A stretch of 64,000 bases of DNA from Rhodomicrobium sp. (GTDB lineage: Bacteria > Pseudomonadota > Alphaproteobacteria > Rhizobiales > HXMU1428-3): positions 1-64,000 of the forward strand of contig BQJK01000005.1 in the NCBI GenBank assembly GCA_021604665.1, read 5' to 3'. Position numbers and translations under genes: made by a program. Below, one piece after another: positions 25,556-34,212 of the stretch (position 1 is the first letter of the stretch; every line of letters begins with the position of its first letter). The notes beneath the pieces are model-generated. The model worked only from the letters and a program-made list of their open reading frames with translations, ran no database searches and was not told the origin of the DNA.

Positions 25556-25843
25556 AAAAATTCAATGCCTCTTTTTCGTTTCATCGCGTGAGTGTTTGTT
25601 CACATTTACGATTATGGCGAAGATCGATTGAGCGGCAACTCACCTGTGTCATTTGGAGGAAGGGGGGTGTGATAAAATTATCAAAAGGGGGAGGGGGCTG
25701 GTCTGTTGAGAAAAATTCTTGTAGCTTAGAACCACGGACAATCTTGGCGCGTAACCGACAAGATTACGTTTCAAAAGTGTAGCTATACTGTAGCTATGGA
25801 TTTTTTCGGATTTTTAGGAAATTCGGTAAGTGATTGAAAAACC

Positions 25844-25920
25844 TGGTAGCGGAGGAGAGACTTGAACTCCCGACACGCGGATTATGATTCCGCTGCTCTA
25901 ACCACCTGAGCTACTCCGCC
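25844..25920 (-). tRNA. tRNA-Met (CAU), elongator type
   Basis: The minus strand folds as a full cloverleaf of 77 bases including an encoded CCA. The acceptor GGCGGAG pairs with CTCCGCT (one G-U), the D arm has GCTCAGGTGGTTAGAGC, the anticodon stem GCGGA/TCCGC holds loop ATCATAA giving CAU, and the T arm has GGGAG TTCAAGT CTCTC. The first base pair G-U and overall sequence fit elongator Met rather than initiator (which would start CGCGGG). Its 3' end faces the plasmid-like region, as expected for an integration site. Confidence 0.95.
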
Positions 25921-26066
25921 ATTCCAAGGTAAATCCGATTAATAAAGCTATTTAGTAGCTTTGCCGTTCAAAGAGAGAACAACCGGATAAAGGCTTTTAA
26001 AAAACAAACCCTCTCCCGTCAAGCTGCAAACGGGATTTTGACCAAAAAATCAATGAGGGTGTTATA

Positions 26067-26086
26067 CCCGGCAAGGAATTGCCGGG
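26067..26086. repeat. Perfect hairpin downstream of the methyltransferase gene
   Basis: CCCGGCAA (26067-26074), GGAA loop, TTGCCGGG (26079-26086). No T-run follows on the minus strand, so termination is possible but not certain. Confidence 0.45.
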
Positions 26087-26120
26087 ATAAATGTAATTCT
26101 GGTTACAAGAATAATAAAGC

Positions 26121-26837
26121 TTACTGCGTAACCACCGCTTCAGAAATATACATGTCTTTACTGCGTGCACGTGTGCGGCTTTTAGCAATTTTGGGCGCGG
26201 CCTCTTTCGTGAAGCGCAACATCGTAAACAGCCCCATAGGCCGCAGTGAACGGCGCTCAACCAATTCAAGCGTGTCGCACCCCATAACACGATCCACCGG
26301 GAAAATCGGACGCCAACCAATGGTCGAGGCAAAAGGTGCCATCCGCCGCTCTATCCAGCCGCGAGCGCCATGGTCCTGGCTAAAGTGATTAACAAGCACA
26401 ACTTGTCCGCCGGGCGCACAAACGCGTTCCAGCTCTTCCATCACCACTTCAGGCTCCGGCACAACTGTCATCACATACATCGCAACTACAGTGTCAAATT
26501 TCTCATCTTCAAAATCAAGGTTGCGGGCATCCATTTCATGCAGCCCATCAACATTCTGCAAGCTGTTTTTAACAACCCGCTCTTCAGCTTTTTTCAGCAT
26601 ATCAGGTGAAAGATCAACGCCGGTGATATTCAAATGGCCACCATAACGCGGCAGGGAAAGGCCAGTACCCACCCCAACTTCAAGCACAGAACCCTGGCGT
26701 CGGTTAATAAGATCCACCGCATGGCGGCGACCAGCATCAGCCACCATTCCAAAGGTCTGGTCATAAAACGGGGCCCATCTTTTATAAGCCGTTAATACTG
26801 CACCCCGGTCCATGACGACTTTTTTTACCGCTTCCAC
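26121..26837 (-). CDS. SAM-dependent methyltransferase, PmtA-like
   Basis: The 238-residue protein is a class I methyltransferase: SAM motif I VLEVGVGTG (51-59), acidic post-I VDLSPDML, motif II region DTVVAMYVMTVVPEP, and ERVCAPGGQVVLVNH. The opening YKRWAPFYDQTFG and the ERRMAPFASTIGWRP block fit the soluble phosphatidylethanolamine N-methyltransferases of the Rhodobacter PmtA type, which make phosphatidylcholine. UbiE/COQ5-like enzymes are the alternative. It is the first gene past tRNA-Met in the conserved chromosome and reads the same way as mnmA upstream. Confidence 0.75.
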   Translation of the reverse strand: MEAVKKVVMDRGAVLTAYKRWAPFYDQTFGMVADAGRRHAVDLINRRQGSVLEVGVGTGLSLPRYGGHLNITGVDLSPDMLKKAEERVVKNSLQNVDGLHEMDARNLDFEDEKFDTVVAMYVMTVVPEPEVVMEELERVCAPGGQVVLVNHFSQDHGARGWIERRMAPFASTIGWRPIFPVDRVMGCDTLELVERRSLRPMGLFTMLRFTKEAAPKIAKSRTRARSKDMYISEAVVTQ

Positions 26838-26969
26838 TTAACGACTCTCCTAAATCCAGTCATCCTTCATCCGGCGATTAGCAAAGATCCTTGCTAAAGT
26901 CATTATAAAATGACTGCGCCATATCGGCGCTATAATAGCGCCTATGATCAAGTGATGCCTTCCCCTATC

Positions 26970-28190
26970 TTAATTAACAGAAACTTTTTTAGCCTGGCGG
27001 GCCGCATCATCTTCCAAATCCTGCTGGCAGTTGATAACGCTTTCCGCGATAGCTTTTTTAATCCAGCCTCCCCCAAGAATACGGGATTGACCTTCACCAT
27101 CTTCATAAATCACACAAGCCTGACCGGGAGAAACGCCATCCTCACCATCATGAAGCTCAACAAGCGCCCGGCCATCGCGGTATTTCAAAGTCGCCGGTTG
27201 CGGAGGTTGCGTTGAGCGCACGCGCGCATAGATAGAAAGCCCGTCTTCACCAATAGAGCTAATATCACCGCTACCAAGCCAGTTCACATCTCTCAGCTCA
27301 ACCATGCGTGTGCGCAAGGCTTCTCTCGGCCCTACGATAACTTTAGAATTTTCCGCATCCAGCTCTACCACATAAATTGGCTCACCCAGCGCAACGCCAA
27401 TGCCGCGGCGCTGGCCAACAGTAAAGTTGATAATGCCTTCATGCGTGCCCAACACCCGCCCATCAAGATGCACGATTTCGCCAGGCTCAGCTGCACCGGG
27501 GCGCAACCGCTCAATCACCTGCGTGTAACGGCCGGTCGGCACAAAACAGATATCCTGACTGTCAGATTTCTCCGCAACGGAGAGACCATATTCACTGGCA
27601 ATTTCTCTCACGCGAGATTTTTTCAGATTACCAAGCGGAAATCTTAATAGCCCAAGCTGGTCTTTAGTCGTTGTGAATAGAAAATAGCTCTGATCGCGCT
27701 CAGGATCTTTCGCCCGGCGCAGCTCCCAGCCATCGTCACCTAGCGCTGATGAGATATAATGGCCTGTAGCCATCGCATCAGCTCCAAGGTCGCGCGCTGT
27801 ATCGAGCATATCTTTAAATTTGATTTTTTGATTGCACATAATGCAAGGCACTGGCGTTTCACCAGAAAGATAGCTGGAGACAAAATCATCCATCACGCTA
27901 TCTGCAAAACGCGCTTCATAGTCGAGCACATAATGAGGAATACCAAGCCGCTCAGCCACCCGCCTTGCATCATGGATATCCTGGCCCGCACAACAGGCAC
28001 CTTTACGGCCCACAGCTTCGCCATGGTCATAAAGCTGTAGTGTAATGCCAATAACATCATAGCCTTCTTCTTTAAGAAGCGCCGCAACCACAGAACTGTC
28101 AACACCACCAGACATCGCAACCACTACGCGGCAACTGGAAGGCGGCCCCTCAAGGGAGAGGCTATTTAGATTCTTATTCAACTCTGTCAT
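26970..28190 (-). CDS. mnmA: tRNA-specific 2-thiouridylase MnmA
   Basis: The 406-residue enzyme puts sulfur on U34 of Lys, Glu and Gln tRNAs. The PP-loop SGGVDSS is at 27-33. The catalytic cysteine pair is present: Cys116 or Cys119 in PCIMCNQ and Cys215 in [10 protein letters not shown]. Other family blocks include GHYIS and RDQSYFLF. Length is a little above the E. coli enzyme because of an N-terminal extension of about 20 residues. It precedes the methyltransferase gene on the minus strand with about 130 bases between. Confidence 0.96.
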   Translation of the reverse strand: MTELNKNLNSLSLEGPPSSCRVVVAMSGGVDSSVVAALLKEEGYDVIGITLQLYDHGEAVGRKGACCAGQDIHDARRVAERLGIPHYVLDYEARFADSVMDDFVSSYLSGETPVPCIMCNQKIKFKDMLDTARDLGADAMATGHYISSALGDDGWELRRAKDPERDQSYFLFTTTKDQLGLLRFPLGNLKKSRVREIASEYGLSVAEKSDSQDICFVPTGRYTQVIERLRPGAAEPGEIVHLDGRVLGTHEGIINFTVGQRRGIGVALGEPIYVVELDAENSKVIVGPREALRTRMVELRDVNWLGSGDISSIGEDGLSIYARVRSTQPPQPATLKYRDGRALVELHDGEDGVSPGQACVIYEDGEGQSRILGGGWIKKAIAESVINCQQDLEDDAARQAKKVSVN

Positions 28191-28868
28191 TATCGGTTAT
28201 TTAGCATTCACTATTTCATCGGTGCAGTAATTTCAGGCAACCTATTCAGTAGATACCTACCTGAAAGGCAACGCAGCAGTGGGCCATATCTGGCCGACCT
28301 GTGGGCCCTTTATATCGGACCGTAATCCCAAAACTGCCTCAAATGCAAAAAGCCTCAAATGCAAAAATGAGCCTTCAATTGCAAAAATATGTCCTGGCAG
28401 TGAAACACTGCATACGATCAACTCAGGGCAAAAGCAGTTCTTCATGGGTTAAGTTAAAAAGCGGCATGGTCTCAATCACCATAGCTCACTCCTGAAATTA
28501 TCAGGCTCACATCACTTAAGGTCAAAAAGCTATTGAGGACAGTATCATGCTGTAATCATCTGTCGCAAACTATTCATAAATAGAAGTGAATCAACACCCT
28601 TTATCACATCAGTCTTGATGCAGAAACCATAAACATTCGAAACTATGGTGAGTTTATGTTGCATGCAAGAGAAGAGATACAAAAAGTGATCCGCCAATCA
28701 TTTTTATTATCACGCCAAATAAAGGCAAGCGGCACCAGCCTAAAACGGCAAAAATTGCCGGGGTAGCGGCTAATATTGCCGGTATCATCCCTTAAAACCA
28801 TATCCTCACCCACCGCAAAAACCTAGCAAGTCATTGTTTTAAAGTGATTTAATGCCTGAACCACCTGC
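28191..28868. other. Long noncoding stretch between mnmA and fliK
   Basis: No gene is supported in the divergent gap 28191-29010. Its right end holds two CGGC-N7-GCCG dyads (28746-28760 and 28767-28781) and a sigma54-type promoter; the rest is plain AT-leaning sequence with short open frames only. Confidence 0.5.
28746..28781 (+). promoter_or_regulatory. Paired dyads, candidate FlbD enhancer for fliK
   Basis: CGGCAAAAATTGCCG (28746-28760) and CGGCTAATATTGCCG (28767-28781) are two 15-bp palindromes 21 bases apart, two helical turns. They sit about 100 bases upstream of the sigma54-type site at 28869, the normal distance for an enhancer-binding activator. FlbD, encoded nearby, is the obvious candidate. 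Confidence 0.45.
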
Positions 28869-28884
28869 TGGCCCAAAAACTGCA
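28869..28884 (+). promoter_or_regulatory. Candidate sigma54 promoter upstream of fliK
   Basis: TGGCCCAAAAACTGCA has the invariant GG (28870-28871) and GC (28882-28883) ten bases apart. The -12 element is CTGCA rather than TTGCA. It lies 130 bases before fliK. Confidence 0.45.
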
Positions 28885-29010
28885 AAGTCTCCGTTGGAAT
28901 TAGCCTCGCTCTTAGCTCTGCAAGTCTCAGCATGCATCTAAAGGCGAGAAAGTTGCTGATCTGGCACAGAAATAAAAAAGTGACAGCTCTGGCCGATAGG
29001 GAAACGCAAA

Positions 29011-30564
29011 ATGACAACAGATAATCTCTCCACTGTGAATTCTTTCAGCAAAATTGCCAAATCAACTGGCACACCCGCGACTGGCAAAGAAAAATCTAAC
29101 GGTCAGAAATCTGATAGCCTGGAGATCCTGGCAAACGCTAAAAAGTTCTCTAGCCACCTTGATAGCTCTATTGAAAAAGCCGATATCAGCCGCCGCAGCG
29201 ATCGCGCAGAACAGCGCCGCACTGATGGCCAGGAACGTAGCAATGAGGCACGCAGCCACGGCGAGACAAAAAGAGCCGAGCGCACCCATAACACTGACAC
29301 AGACCGCAGCGAAAAAACCAAACCCCATTCAGAAACTGATGAGACCGCCCGCAGCCATGCTGAGAATGCCCCAGAGCAAAGAGAGACAGAAGCAAAGGCC
29401 TCAGACACACGCGAAAGCTCAGAACAGCAGGCCAAACGCGATGATGACCACTCAACAAATGAGCAGGACAGCGCCAAAACCAACGATGACACGAGCGAAG
29501 AGCCAATAAAGCTGACAGAAGACACTGAAAGCGCAGTAAACACAGAAACCACAGCAGAAACAGCTGAGGAAGCTGAAGCGCAAACAGAAACAGCTGAGGC
29601 CATAGCCACACCGCTATTAGCTTTAAACGCCGCCGCAACGCCGGTTAATCAAACACAAGATGGAGAAAAAGCCGCTGCCGCCGCCCTCACCACTGGCGCA
29701 ATTGACGATGCTGCCAAAAGCGCAGCAAACAAAACCGGCACTCAGCTAGATGCTTTAGCAAATAGTAACGGCGCAGATGCCAGCGAAACCGATGATGGGC
29801 TAGAAAGCACACTCGGCACAGATGAAGCCAGCAAATCTAAAAAATCATCAAAACAGACCGGCAGCGAGTTAAATGAGCTTGTAAAAGCCATGAAAGATAC
29901 CGCCGCTAATAAAGAGAGCGCCAACAATCTCGCCGGTCAAATCCAGCAAAACCAAAATGCAACGCCCCTTCTGGCTGCAAATCCAAACGGCAAAGCTGGG
30001 CTCAGCCAGGCAGCATTTGGGCTAAACGGCCAGGACACAGCCGCCATCCAATCCGCTGATAGCGCTGAAGGCCTCACAGCCTCCACCAACTCAGTCGATG
30101 GCAAAGCAAGCCCCGCCACCAATCAACTACGCGCCGCCGGCTACACCAGCCCAACTCAATCACTAGCCATTCAAATTGCTCAAAAGGCACAAAATGGCAC
30201 GCAGCAGTTTGAAATCCGCATGAACCCACCAGAGCTGGGCCGGGTCGATGTCAGGCTAGAGTTTGGCAAGGACGGCCAAGTTGCAACACATCTCATTGTA
30301 GAGCGCCCCGAAACACTGGATATGCTCACCAGAGATAGCCGCCAGCTTGAAAAAGCATTGGAGCAAGCCGGCTTAAACCTTGAAGGCGATGGCCTTACAT
30401 TCAGCCTGCAAGACCAGGGCGAGGAGGGCAACCAGCAAGCCAAATCAGCGTTTGATGCCGAAGGCAATGCAATCGGCTCTCTGGATAAAGAGGCCGAGCC
30501 AGACGCCGCCAACATTATTTACAGGCGCGTGGCACCACCAAATGGCATCGATATCAGCATCTAA
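29011..30564 (+). CDS. fliK: Flagellar hook-length control protein FliK
   Basis: The 517-residue protein is mostly a long Ala/Ser/Thr/Glu-rich disordered region (1-380), as expected for the molecular ruler that is exported while the hook grows. The conserved C-terminal domain lies at about 395-470: FEIRMNPPELGRVDVRL, then RPETLDMLTRDSRQLEKAL and GLNLEGDGLTFSL. This part tells FlhB to switch export from hook to filament proteins. GGGAAACGCAAA precedes the ATG. It starts the block fliK-flgD-sciP on the plus strand. Confidence 0.9.
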   Translation: MTTDNLSTVNSFSKIAKSTGTPATGKEKSNGQKSDSLEILANAKKFSSHLDSSIEKADISRRSDRAEQRRTDGQERSNEARSHGETKRAERTHNTDTDRSEKTKPHSETDETARSHAENAPEQRETEAKASDTRESSEQQAKRDDDHSTNEQDSAKTNDDTSEEPIKLTEDTESAVNTETTAETAEEAEAQTETAEAIATPLLALNAAATPVNQTQDGEKAAAAALTTGAIDDAAKSAANKTGTQLDALANSNGADASETDDGLESTLGTDEASKSKKSSKQTGSELNELVKAMKDTAANKESANNLAGQIQQNQNATPLLAANPNGKAGLSQAAFGLNGQDTAAIQSADSAEGLTASTNSVDGKASPATNQLRAAGYTSPTQSLAIQIAQKAQNGTQQFEIRMNPPELGRVDVRLEFGKDGQVATHLIVERPETLDMLTRDSRQLEKALEQAGLNLEGDGLTFSLQDQGEEGNQQAKSAFDAEGNAIGSLDKEAEPDAANIIYRRVAPPNGIDISI

Positions 30565-30619
30565 TAAACAACAGCCGCAAGGCGTCATATTTTAGTGTAT
30601 TTTCCGTCAGGATCCGAAA

Positions 30620-31276
30620 ATGACATCAATCAATCCACTCTCCGCCCTAAATAATTTAGGTGAAGCCACAGCGTCAAAAGCGGCTATTGCAAATGATTTT
30701 GACACCTTCCTCACCCTATTGACGACCCAGTTGCAAAATCAAAACCCGCTGGAACCTTTAGATACAAACCAGTTCACCCAGCAGCTGGTGCAATTCAGTG
30801 AAGTTGAGCAATCCATTAAGCAAAATGAAAACCTTGAAAGCCTCATGAAGCTGCAAGCCGCCAACGCCATCACCAACACCGTTGGCTATATCGGCAAAAC
30901 GGTCGAACTCACAGGCACCAGCCAACCCCTTTTGAATGGCGAGGCAAACTGGCCAATTAATGCCGGCGCGGATGCCAGCAACACGATTTTCACGGTCAGT
31001 GATAGTGATGGCAATATCGTCTACACAGAAACTACAGACCTGGCCCAGGGCGAATCCACCTTCACCTGGAACGGCAAAACCAGCAGCGGCACAGACGCCC
31101 CAGAAGGCAATTACACCCTAAAAGTGTCCGCAACCAATTCTGAAGGCCTTGGCGTAAATGTCGATATTGCCTCATCAGGTCTAGTTGAAGGGGTCGATAT
31201 GTCAGGCAGCAACTTATATCTGATCGTCGGCGGCCAAAAAATCAAACTTGAAGAAGTAACCTCCATCAGGCAGTAA
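30620..31276 (+). CDS. flgD: Flagellar hook-capping scaffold FlgD
   Basis: The 218-residue protein has the FlgD N-terminal signature FDTFLTLLTTQLQNQNP with LEPLDTNQFTQQLVQFSEVEQ (about residues 27-67). A C-terminal FlgD Ig-like/tudor domain follows, including STFTWNGKTSSGTDAPEGNYTL. FlgD caps the growing hook and guides FlgE assembly. It lies 55 bases after fliK, the usual partner order, and probably shares its transcript. GGATCC GAAA before the ATG gives a modest ribosome site. Confidence 0.93.
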   Translation: MTSINPLSALNNLGEATASKAAIANDFDTFLTLLTTQLQNQNPLEPLDTNQFTQQLVQFSEVEQSIKQNENLESLMKLQAANAITNTVGYIGKTVELTGTSQPLLNGEANWPINAGADASNTIFTVSDSDGNIVYTETTDLAQGESTFTWNGKTSSGTDAPEGNYTLKVSATNSEGLGVNVDIASSGLVEGVDMSGSNLYLIVGGQKIKLEEVTSIRQ

Positions 31277-31449
31277 ACTGTTAACTAATTTAAGGTTAAC
31301 TGAAATTTACCGTAGCGGCGGCCACAGTGCCGCGCCGGGCCGCGAAGTTAGCGGTCACTGCGGGATATATAGTGAATTGCGTAGCGCTAAAAGCCACCTT
31401 CAGGCAAAGCCAGCCGTTGAAAAAGCTGCCCTTGGAGCATTCGCCAGGG

Positions 31450-31464
31450 TTAACCATAAGTAAA
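31450..31464 (+). promoter_or_regulatory. Candidate CtrA half-matched site upstream of sciP
   Basis: TTAACCATAAGTAAA fits TTAACCAT and TTAA-N7-TTAA with one mismatch in the second half (TAAA). It lies 16 bases upstream of the sigma54-type site. Confidence 0.3.
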
Positions 31465-31479
31465 TGGTCAGGCTTTTTA

Positions 31480-31495
31480 TGGCACAGAGCTTGCT
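31480..31495 (+). promoter_or_regulatory. Sigma54 promoter upstream of sciP
   Basis: TGGCACAGAGCTTGCT matches the -24/-12 consensus (TGGCAC, N5, TTGCT) with GG and GC exactly ten bases apart. The start of sciP is 91 bases downstream. This is the best sigma54 match in the flagellar block. The rest of 31277-31586 contains a GC-rich dyad near 31320-31345 and no gene. Confidence 0.65.
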
Positions 31496-31586
31496 ACTCT
31501 TTTCATTATAGAGCTTAGGGCTATTTTAAGGCCGCTAGGCTATTGTATCCCTACAGTAAGTTGGGTCAGTAGTAGTAGAGAGTAAT

Positions 31587-31865
31587 ATGACCGATCATAA
31601 ATTTAGGCCACGTGCGCGTTTCGTTATCGGCCCCGATGGGAGCCCCTTAACAATTGCCGATCTTCCACCAAAAAACACCCGCCGTTGGGTTATACGGCGC
31701 AAAGCAGAAGTGGTGGCCGCAGTTCGCGGTGGCCTCTTAAGCCTCGAAGAGGCCTGTGAGCGCTATAAACTCACCGTTGAAGAGTTTTTAAGCTGGCAAA
31801 GTTCAATTGATAAACACGGCCTCGCAGGTCTGCGTGCGACCCGTATTCAGGACTATCGCGCTTAA
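31587..31865 (+). CDS. sciP: CtrA inhibitor SciP (DUF1153)
   Basis: The 92-residue protein matches DUF1153 throughout: FVIGPDGSPLTIADLPP (13-29), RWVIRRKAEVVAAVRGGLLSLEEA (about 33-56) and the helix-turn-helix ending YKLTVEEFLSW. In Caulobacter SciP binds CtrA and blocks transcription from CtrA-dependent flagellar and cell-cycle promoters in swarmer cells. It sits inside the flagellar block between flgD and fliF, with its own candidate sigma54 promoter and a strong terminator, so it is likely a separate unit. Confidence 0.93.
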   Translation: MTDHKFRPRARFVIGPDGSPLTIADLPPKNTRRWVIRRKAEVVAAVRGGLLSLEEACERYKLTVEEFLSWQSSIDKHGLAGLRATRIQDYRA

Positions 31866-31923
31866 ATAAGCTATTGCCCACAATCCGGCCTAGCGGCTGC
31901 ATTGTGCCGGCAATGGTTAGATA

Positions 31924-31967
31924 AAAAACGCTGTCGCCTCTTAAGTCTTAAGTGGCGCAGCGTTTTT
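31924..31967 (+). terminator. Rho-independent terminator of sciP
   Basis: AAAAACGCTG-CGCC pairs with GGCGCAGCGTTTTT (one bulged T, loop of 15 bases), ending in the T-run. It lies about 60 bases after sciP. Confidence 0.9.
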
Positions 31968-32274
31968 GCATTCTTCTTCGCCATATAAGCAACGGCTTTA
32001 AGCTCCAGACCAGATAATTCAACCAAACATTCATCAATGGCGGCGCAGTACCGCCATCATGACATGACCTGCATGGCAAAAGCTCGCCCCTACAAAACTC
32101 AAACTGCCCGGCTTTGAAACAATCTCATCTTATCTATCGTCATTTTGAGACAAGTCCCCACCTCAAATAAGCCACTCCCCCCTTCAACAACATGCCCGAC
32201 TCTGGTAACCGCAACAGATAACAATCAGACAACCCGGCAATTTTTTCCGGCTTTTTTGAAAATATTACTAAAAA

Positions 32275-32289
32275 TTAAAACTCTGTTTA
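32275..32289 (+). promoter_or_regulatory. Candidate CtrA site upstream of fliF
   Basis: TTAAAACTCTGTTTA fits TTAA-N7-TTAA with one mismatch. It lies about 210 bases upstream of fliF in the 31968-32487 gap, which otherwise shows a CCGGTT/AACCGG dyad near 32363-32382 and no gene. Confidence 0.28.
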
Positions 32290-32487
32290 GGCTTTGCTGG
32301 GTAAATTTTGCCTAGGGGGAATCAAGTGTAATTGTTCGCCGCCAGTATTTTCCACTGGCACCGGTTGTTTTTCAAACCGGAGAACTCAGTAAAAGACAGT
32401 GCACCTAAAGGCCTGATCGAGACAGGCCTTGGCGTCCTGTCTCCTCAATCATACGGCCAATAATCAAGTTTGGAGCAAGTGTTTGAG

Positions 32488-34209
32488 ATGAGTGAGAATG
32501 TTTCTATTGGTAATATCGAGATCAATCATAGTGGTAACGTCGGTACATTTTTAAAGCAGTTAGGTGTGGCACGCGTGGCGGCCATGGCAACCGTAGCCTT
32601 ATTCATGGTTGGCTTTTTTATCTTTTTAATCACCAGGTTCAATGAGCCACAGCTCTCAGTTCTCTATTCAGAGCTGGAATTTAAAGACAGTGCTGAAATC
32701 ACCAAGAAACTTGATGGTATGAATATCCCCCATGAAGTTCGCGCTGATGGCACAGTCATTCTGGTACCTAAAGATCAGGTCTTAAAACTTCGCATGGCTA
32801 TGGCTGAAGAAGGGCTGCCCACCGGCGGCACCGTTGGCTATGAAATTTTCGACAAAGGCAGCAACCTGGGCGCGACCAATTTTGTCCAGAACATAAATCA
32901 CCTCCGCGCAGTAGAAGGTGAGCTTTCACGCACCATCACCGCACTTAATCAGGTGCAACAGGCGCGGGTTCATCTCGTACTCCCCAAAAGAAAACTCTTC
33001 GCCAGAGATAAAGCCAAAGCATCCGCCTCTATCGTAATCAAATCGAGGGGCAGTCTCGATCGCGGCCAGATTAAAGCCATACAACATCTCGTTGCGGCAG
33101 CCGTTGAGGATCTAAACCCTGGCCAGGTCTCTGTTGTTGATGAAAGCGGCAAGCTACTAGCCTCTGGCAGCGAAGATGAAAATGCCAACAACCCAATGGC
33201 CGGCGAAGTCGCGGAGCGCACTAGAAGCTATGAGCGCCGCCTCTCAAATGAGCTGGAAGAAATCGTCTCAAGGATCGTCGGTGATGGTCATGTCCGCGTG
33301 CGCGTCAACGCTGAAATGGATTACAATCGCATCACCAAGTCATCAGAAGTCTTTGACCCGGATGGCCGTGTAGTTCGCTCATCAAACACCCGGGAAGAAA
33401 ACGCTTCATCAAGGGAGAACACAGGCGACAAGTCTGTAACTGTTGGCAACGAACTCCCTGATTCAGAAGCCGACAAATCCCAGCAAGGCACCGCTGAAAC
33501 GAAAGAGCGCACTGAAGAAGTCGTCAATTACGAGATCTCTAAAACCAACCAGACCGAAATCATTGAAGGTGGCCGCATCAAACGGCTCTCCGTCGCCGTT
33601 CTGGTCGATGGCGTTTACGCCAACAATGCGCAAGGCAAGCCGGAATATAAAAACCGGGCACCAGCTGAGATCGAAAAAATCAATGCCCTCGTCCGCTCCG
33701 CAATCGGCTTTAATCAAGAGCGCGGTGATGTTGTCAACATTACGAACCTGCAATTCGCCCCCATTAAATCAGCAAAATTGGGCGCGCCATCAACCTCCAT
33801 GTTCAACTTCTCAAAAGCAGATTATTTCTACATTGCTGAGTTGACCATAACACTACTTATCTCATTGTTTTTCATACTGTTTGTCATTCGCCCCCTCGTG
33901 AAACGCGTGCTGGAACCTGAAAAGAATGAACTGGTCATTGACCTTGTTGAGCATGATACAACCAACGCGAATGCTGAGGGTGACGCAGCGCAAAACACCG
34001 CCAACCCTGACCAAATCAACAGGATGGAAGATATTGAAAATCAACTGGCTGAAAACAAAACAGCACAAACGATAGAAACAGCAAAAATGTCCGGCCAAAT
34101 ACACGCAGAGGCCATCAAACAAATAGGGTCGCTCGTGCAGAATAATCCAAAAGAAGCCACAGCAGTTATCCGCCAATGGATATCCAATGAAGAAATGGAG
34201 GCCGCTTAA
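32488..34209 (+). CDS. fliF: Flagellar MS-ring protein FliF
   Basis: The 573-residue protein has the first membrane helix at about 34-54 (VAAMATVALFMVGFFIFLIT), a large periplasmic ring-building domain (YSELEFKDSAEITKKLDGM, then ARVHLVLPKRKLFARDKAKASASIV), a second membrane helix near residue 450 (YFYIAELTITLLISLFFILF) and a C-terminal cytosolic tail that binds FliG. The ATG at 32488 is preferred; the frame also runs from a TTG at 32470, and GGAG lies between the two. FliF starts the operon fliF-fliG-fliH-fliN-flbD. Confidence 0.95.
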   Translation: MSENVSIGNIEINHSGNVGTFLKQLGVARVAAMATVALFMVGFFIFLITRFNEPQLSVLYSELEFKDSAEITKKLDGMNIPHEVRADGTVILVPKDQVLKLRMAMAEEGLPTGGTVGYEIFDKGSNLGATNFVQNINHLRAVEGELSRTITALNQVQQARVHLVLPKRKLFARDKAKASASIVIKSRGSLDRGQIKAIQHLVAAAVEDLNPGQVSVVDESGKLLASGSEDENANNPMAGEVAERTRSYERRLSNELEEIVSRIVGDGHVRVRVNAEMDYNRITKSSEVFDPDGRVVRSSNTREENASSRENTGDKSVTVGNELPDSEADKSQQGTAETKERTEEVVNYEISKTNQTEIIEGGRIKRLSVAVLVDGVYANNAQGKPEYKNRAPAEIEKINALVRSAIGFNQERGDVVNITNLQFAPIKSAKLGAPSTSMFNFSKADYFYIAELTITLLISLFFILFVIRPLVKRVLEPEKNELVIDLVEHDTTNANAEGDAAQNTANPDQINRMEDIENQLAENKTAQTIETAKMSGQIHAEAIKQIGSLVQNNPKEATAVIRQWISNEEMEAA

Positions 34210-34212
34210 AAC

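Noticed and set aside
25844..25920. Second copy of the tRNA-Met 3' end within the window as the other attachment site
   Set aside because: I looked for the TGGTAGCGGAGGAGAG sequence in the left 25 kb by eye and did not find it; the other border is probably outside the window.
29103..29609. Antisense frame within fliK
   Set aside because: Serine/valine/leucine-rich shadow caused by the repetitive Ala/Glu coding of fliK.
31279..31300. CtrA box after flgD
   Set aside because: Three TTAA units occur, but spacing is 5, 2 or 11 bases instead of 7.
32300..32316. Sigma54 promoter before fliF
   Set aside because: TGGGTAAATTTTGC has GG and GC nine bases apart, not ten.
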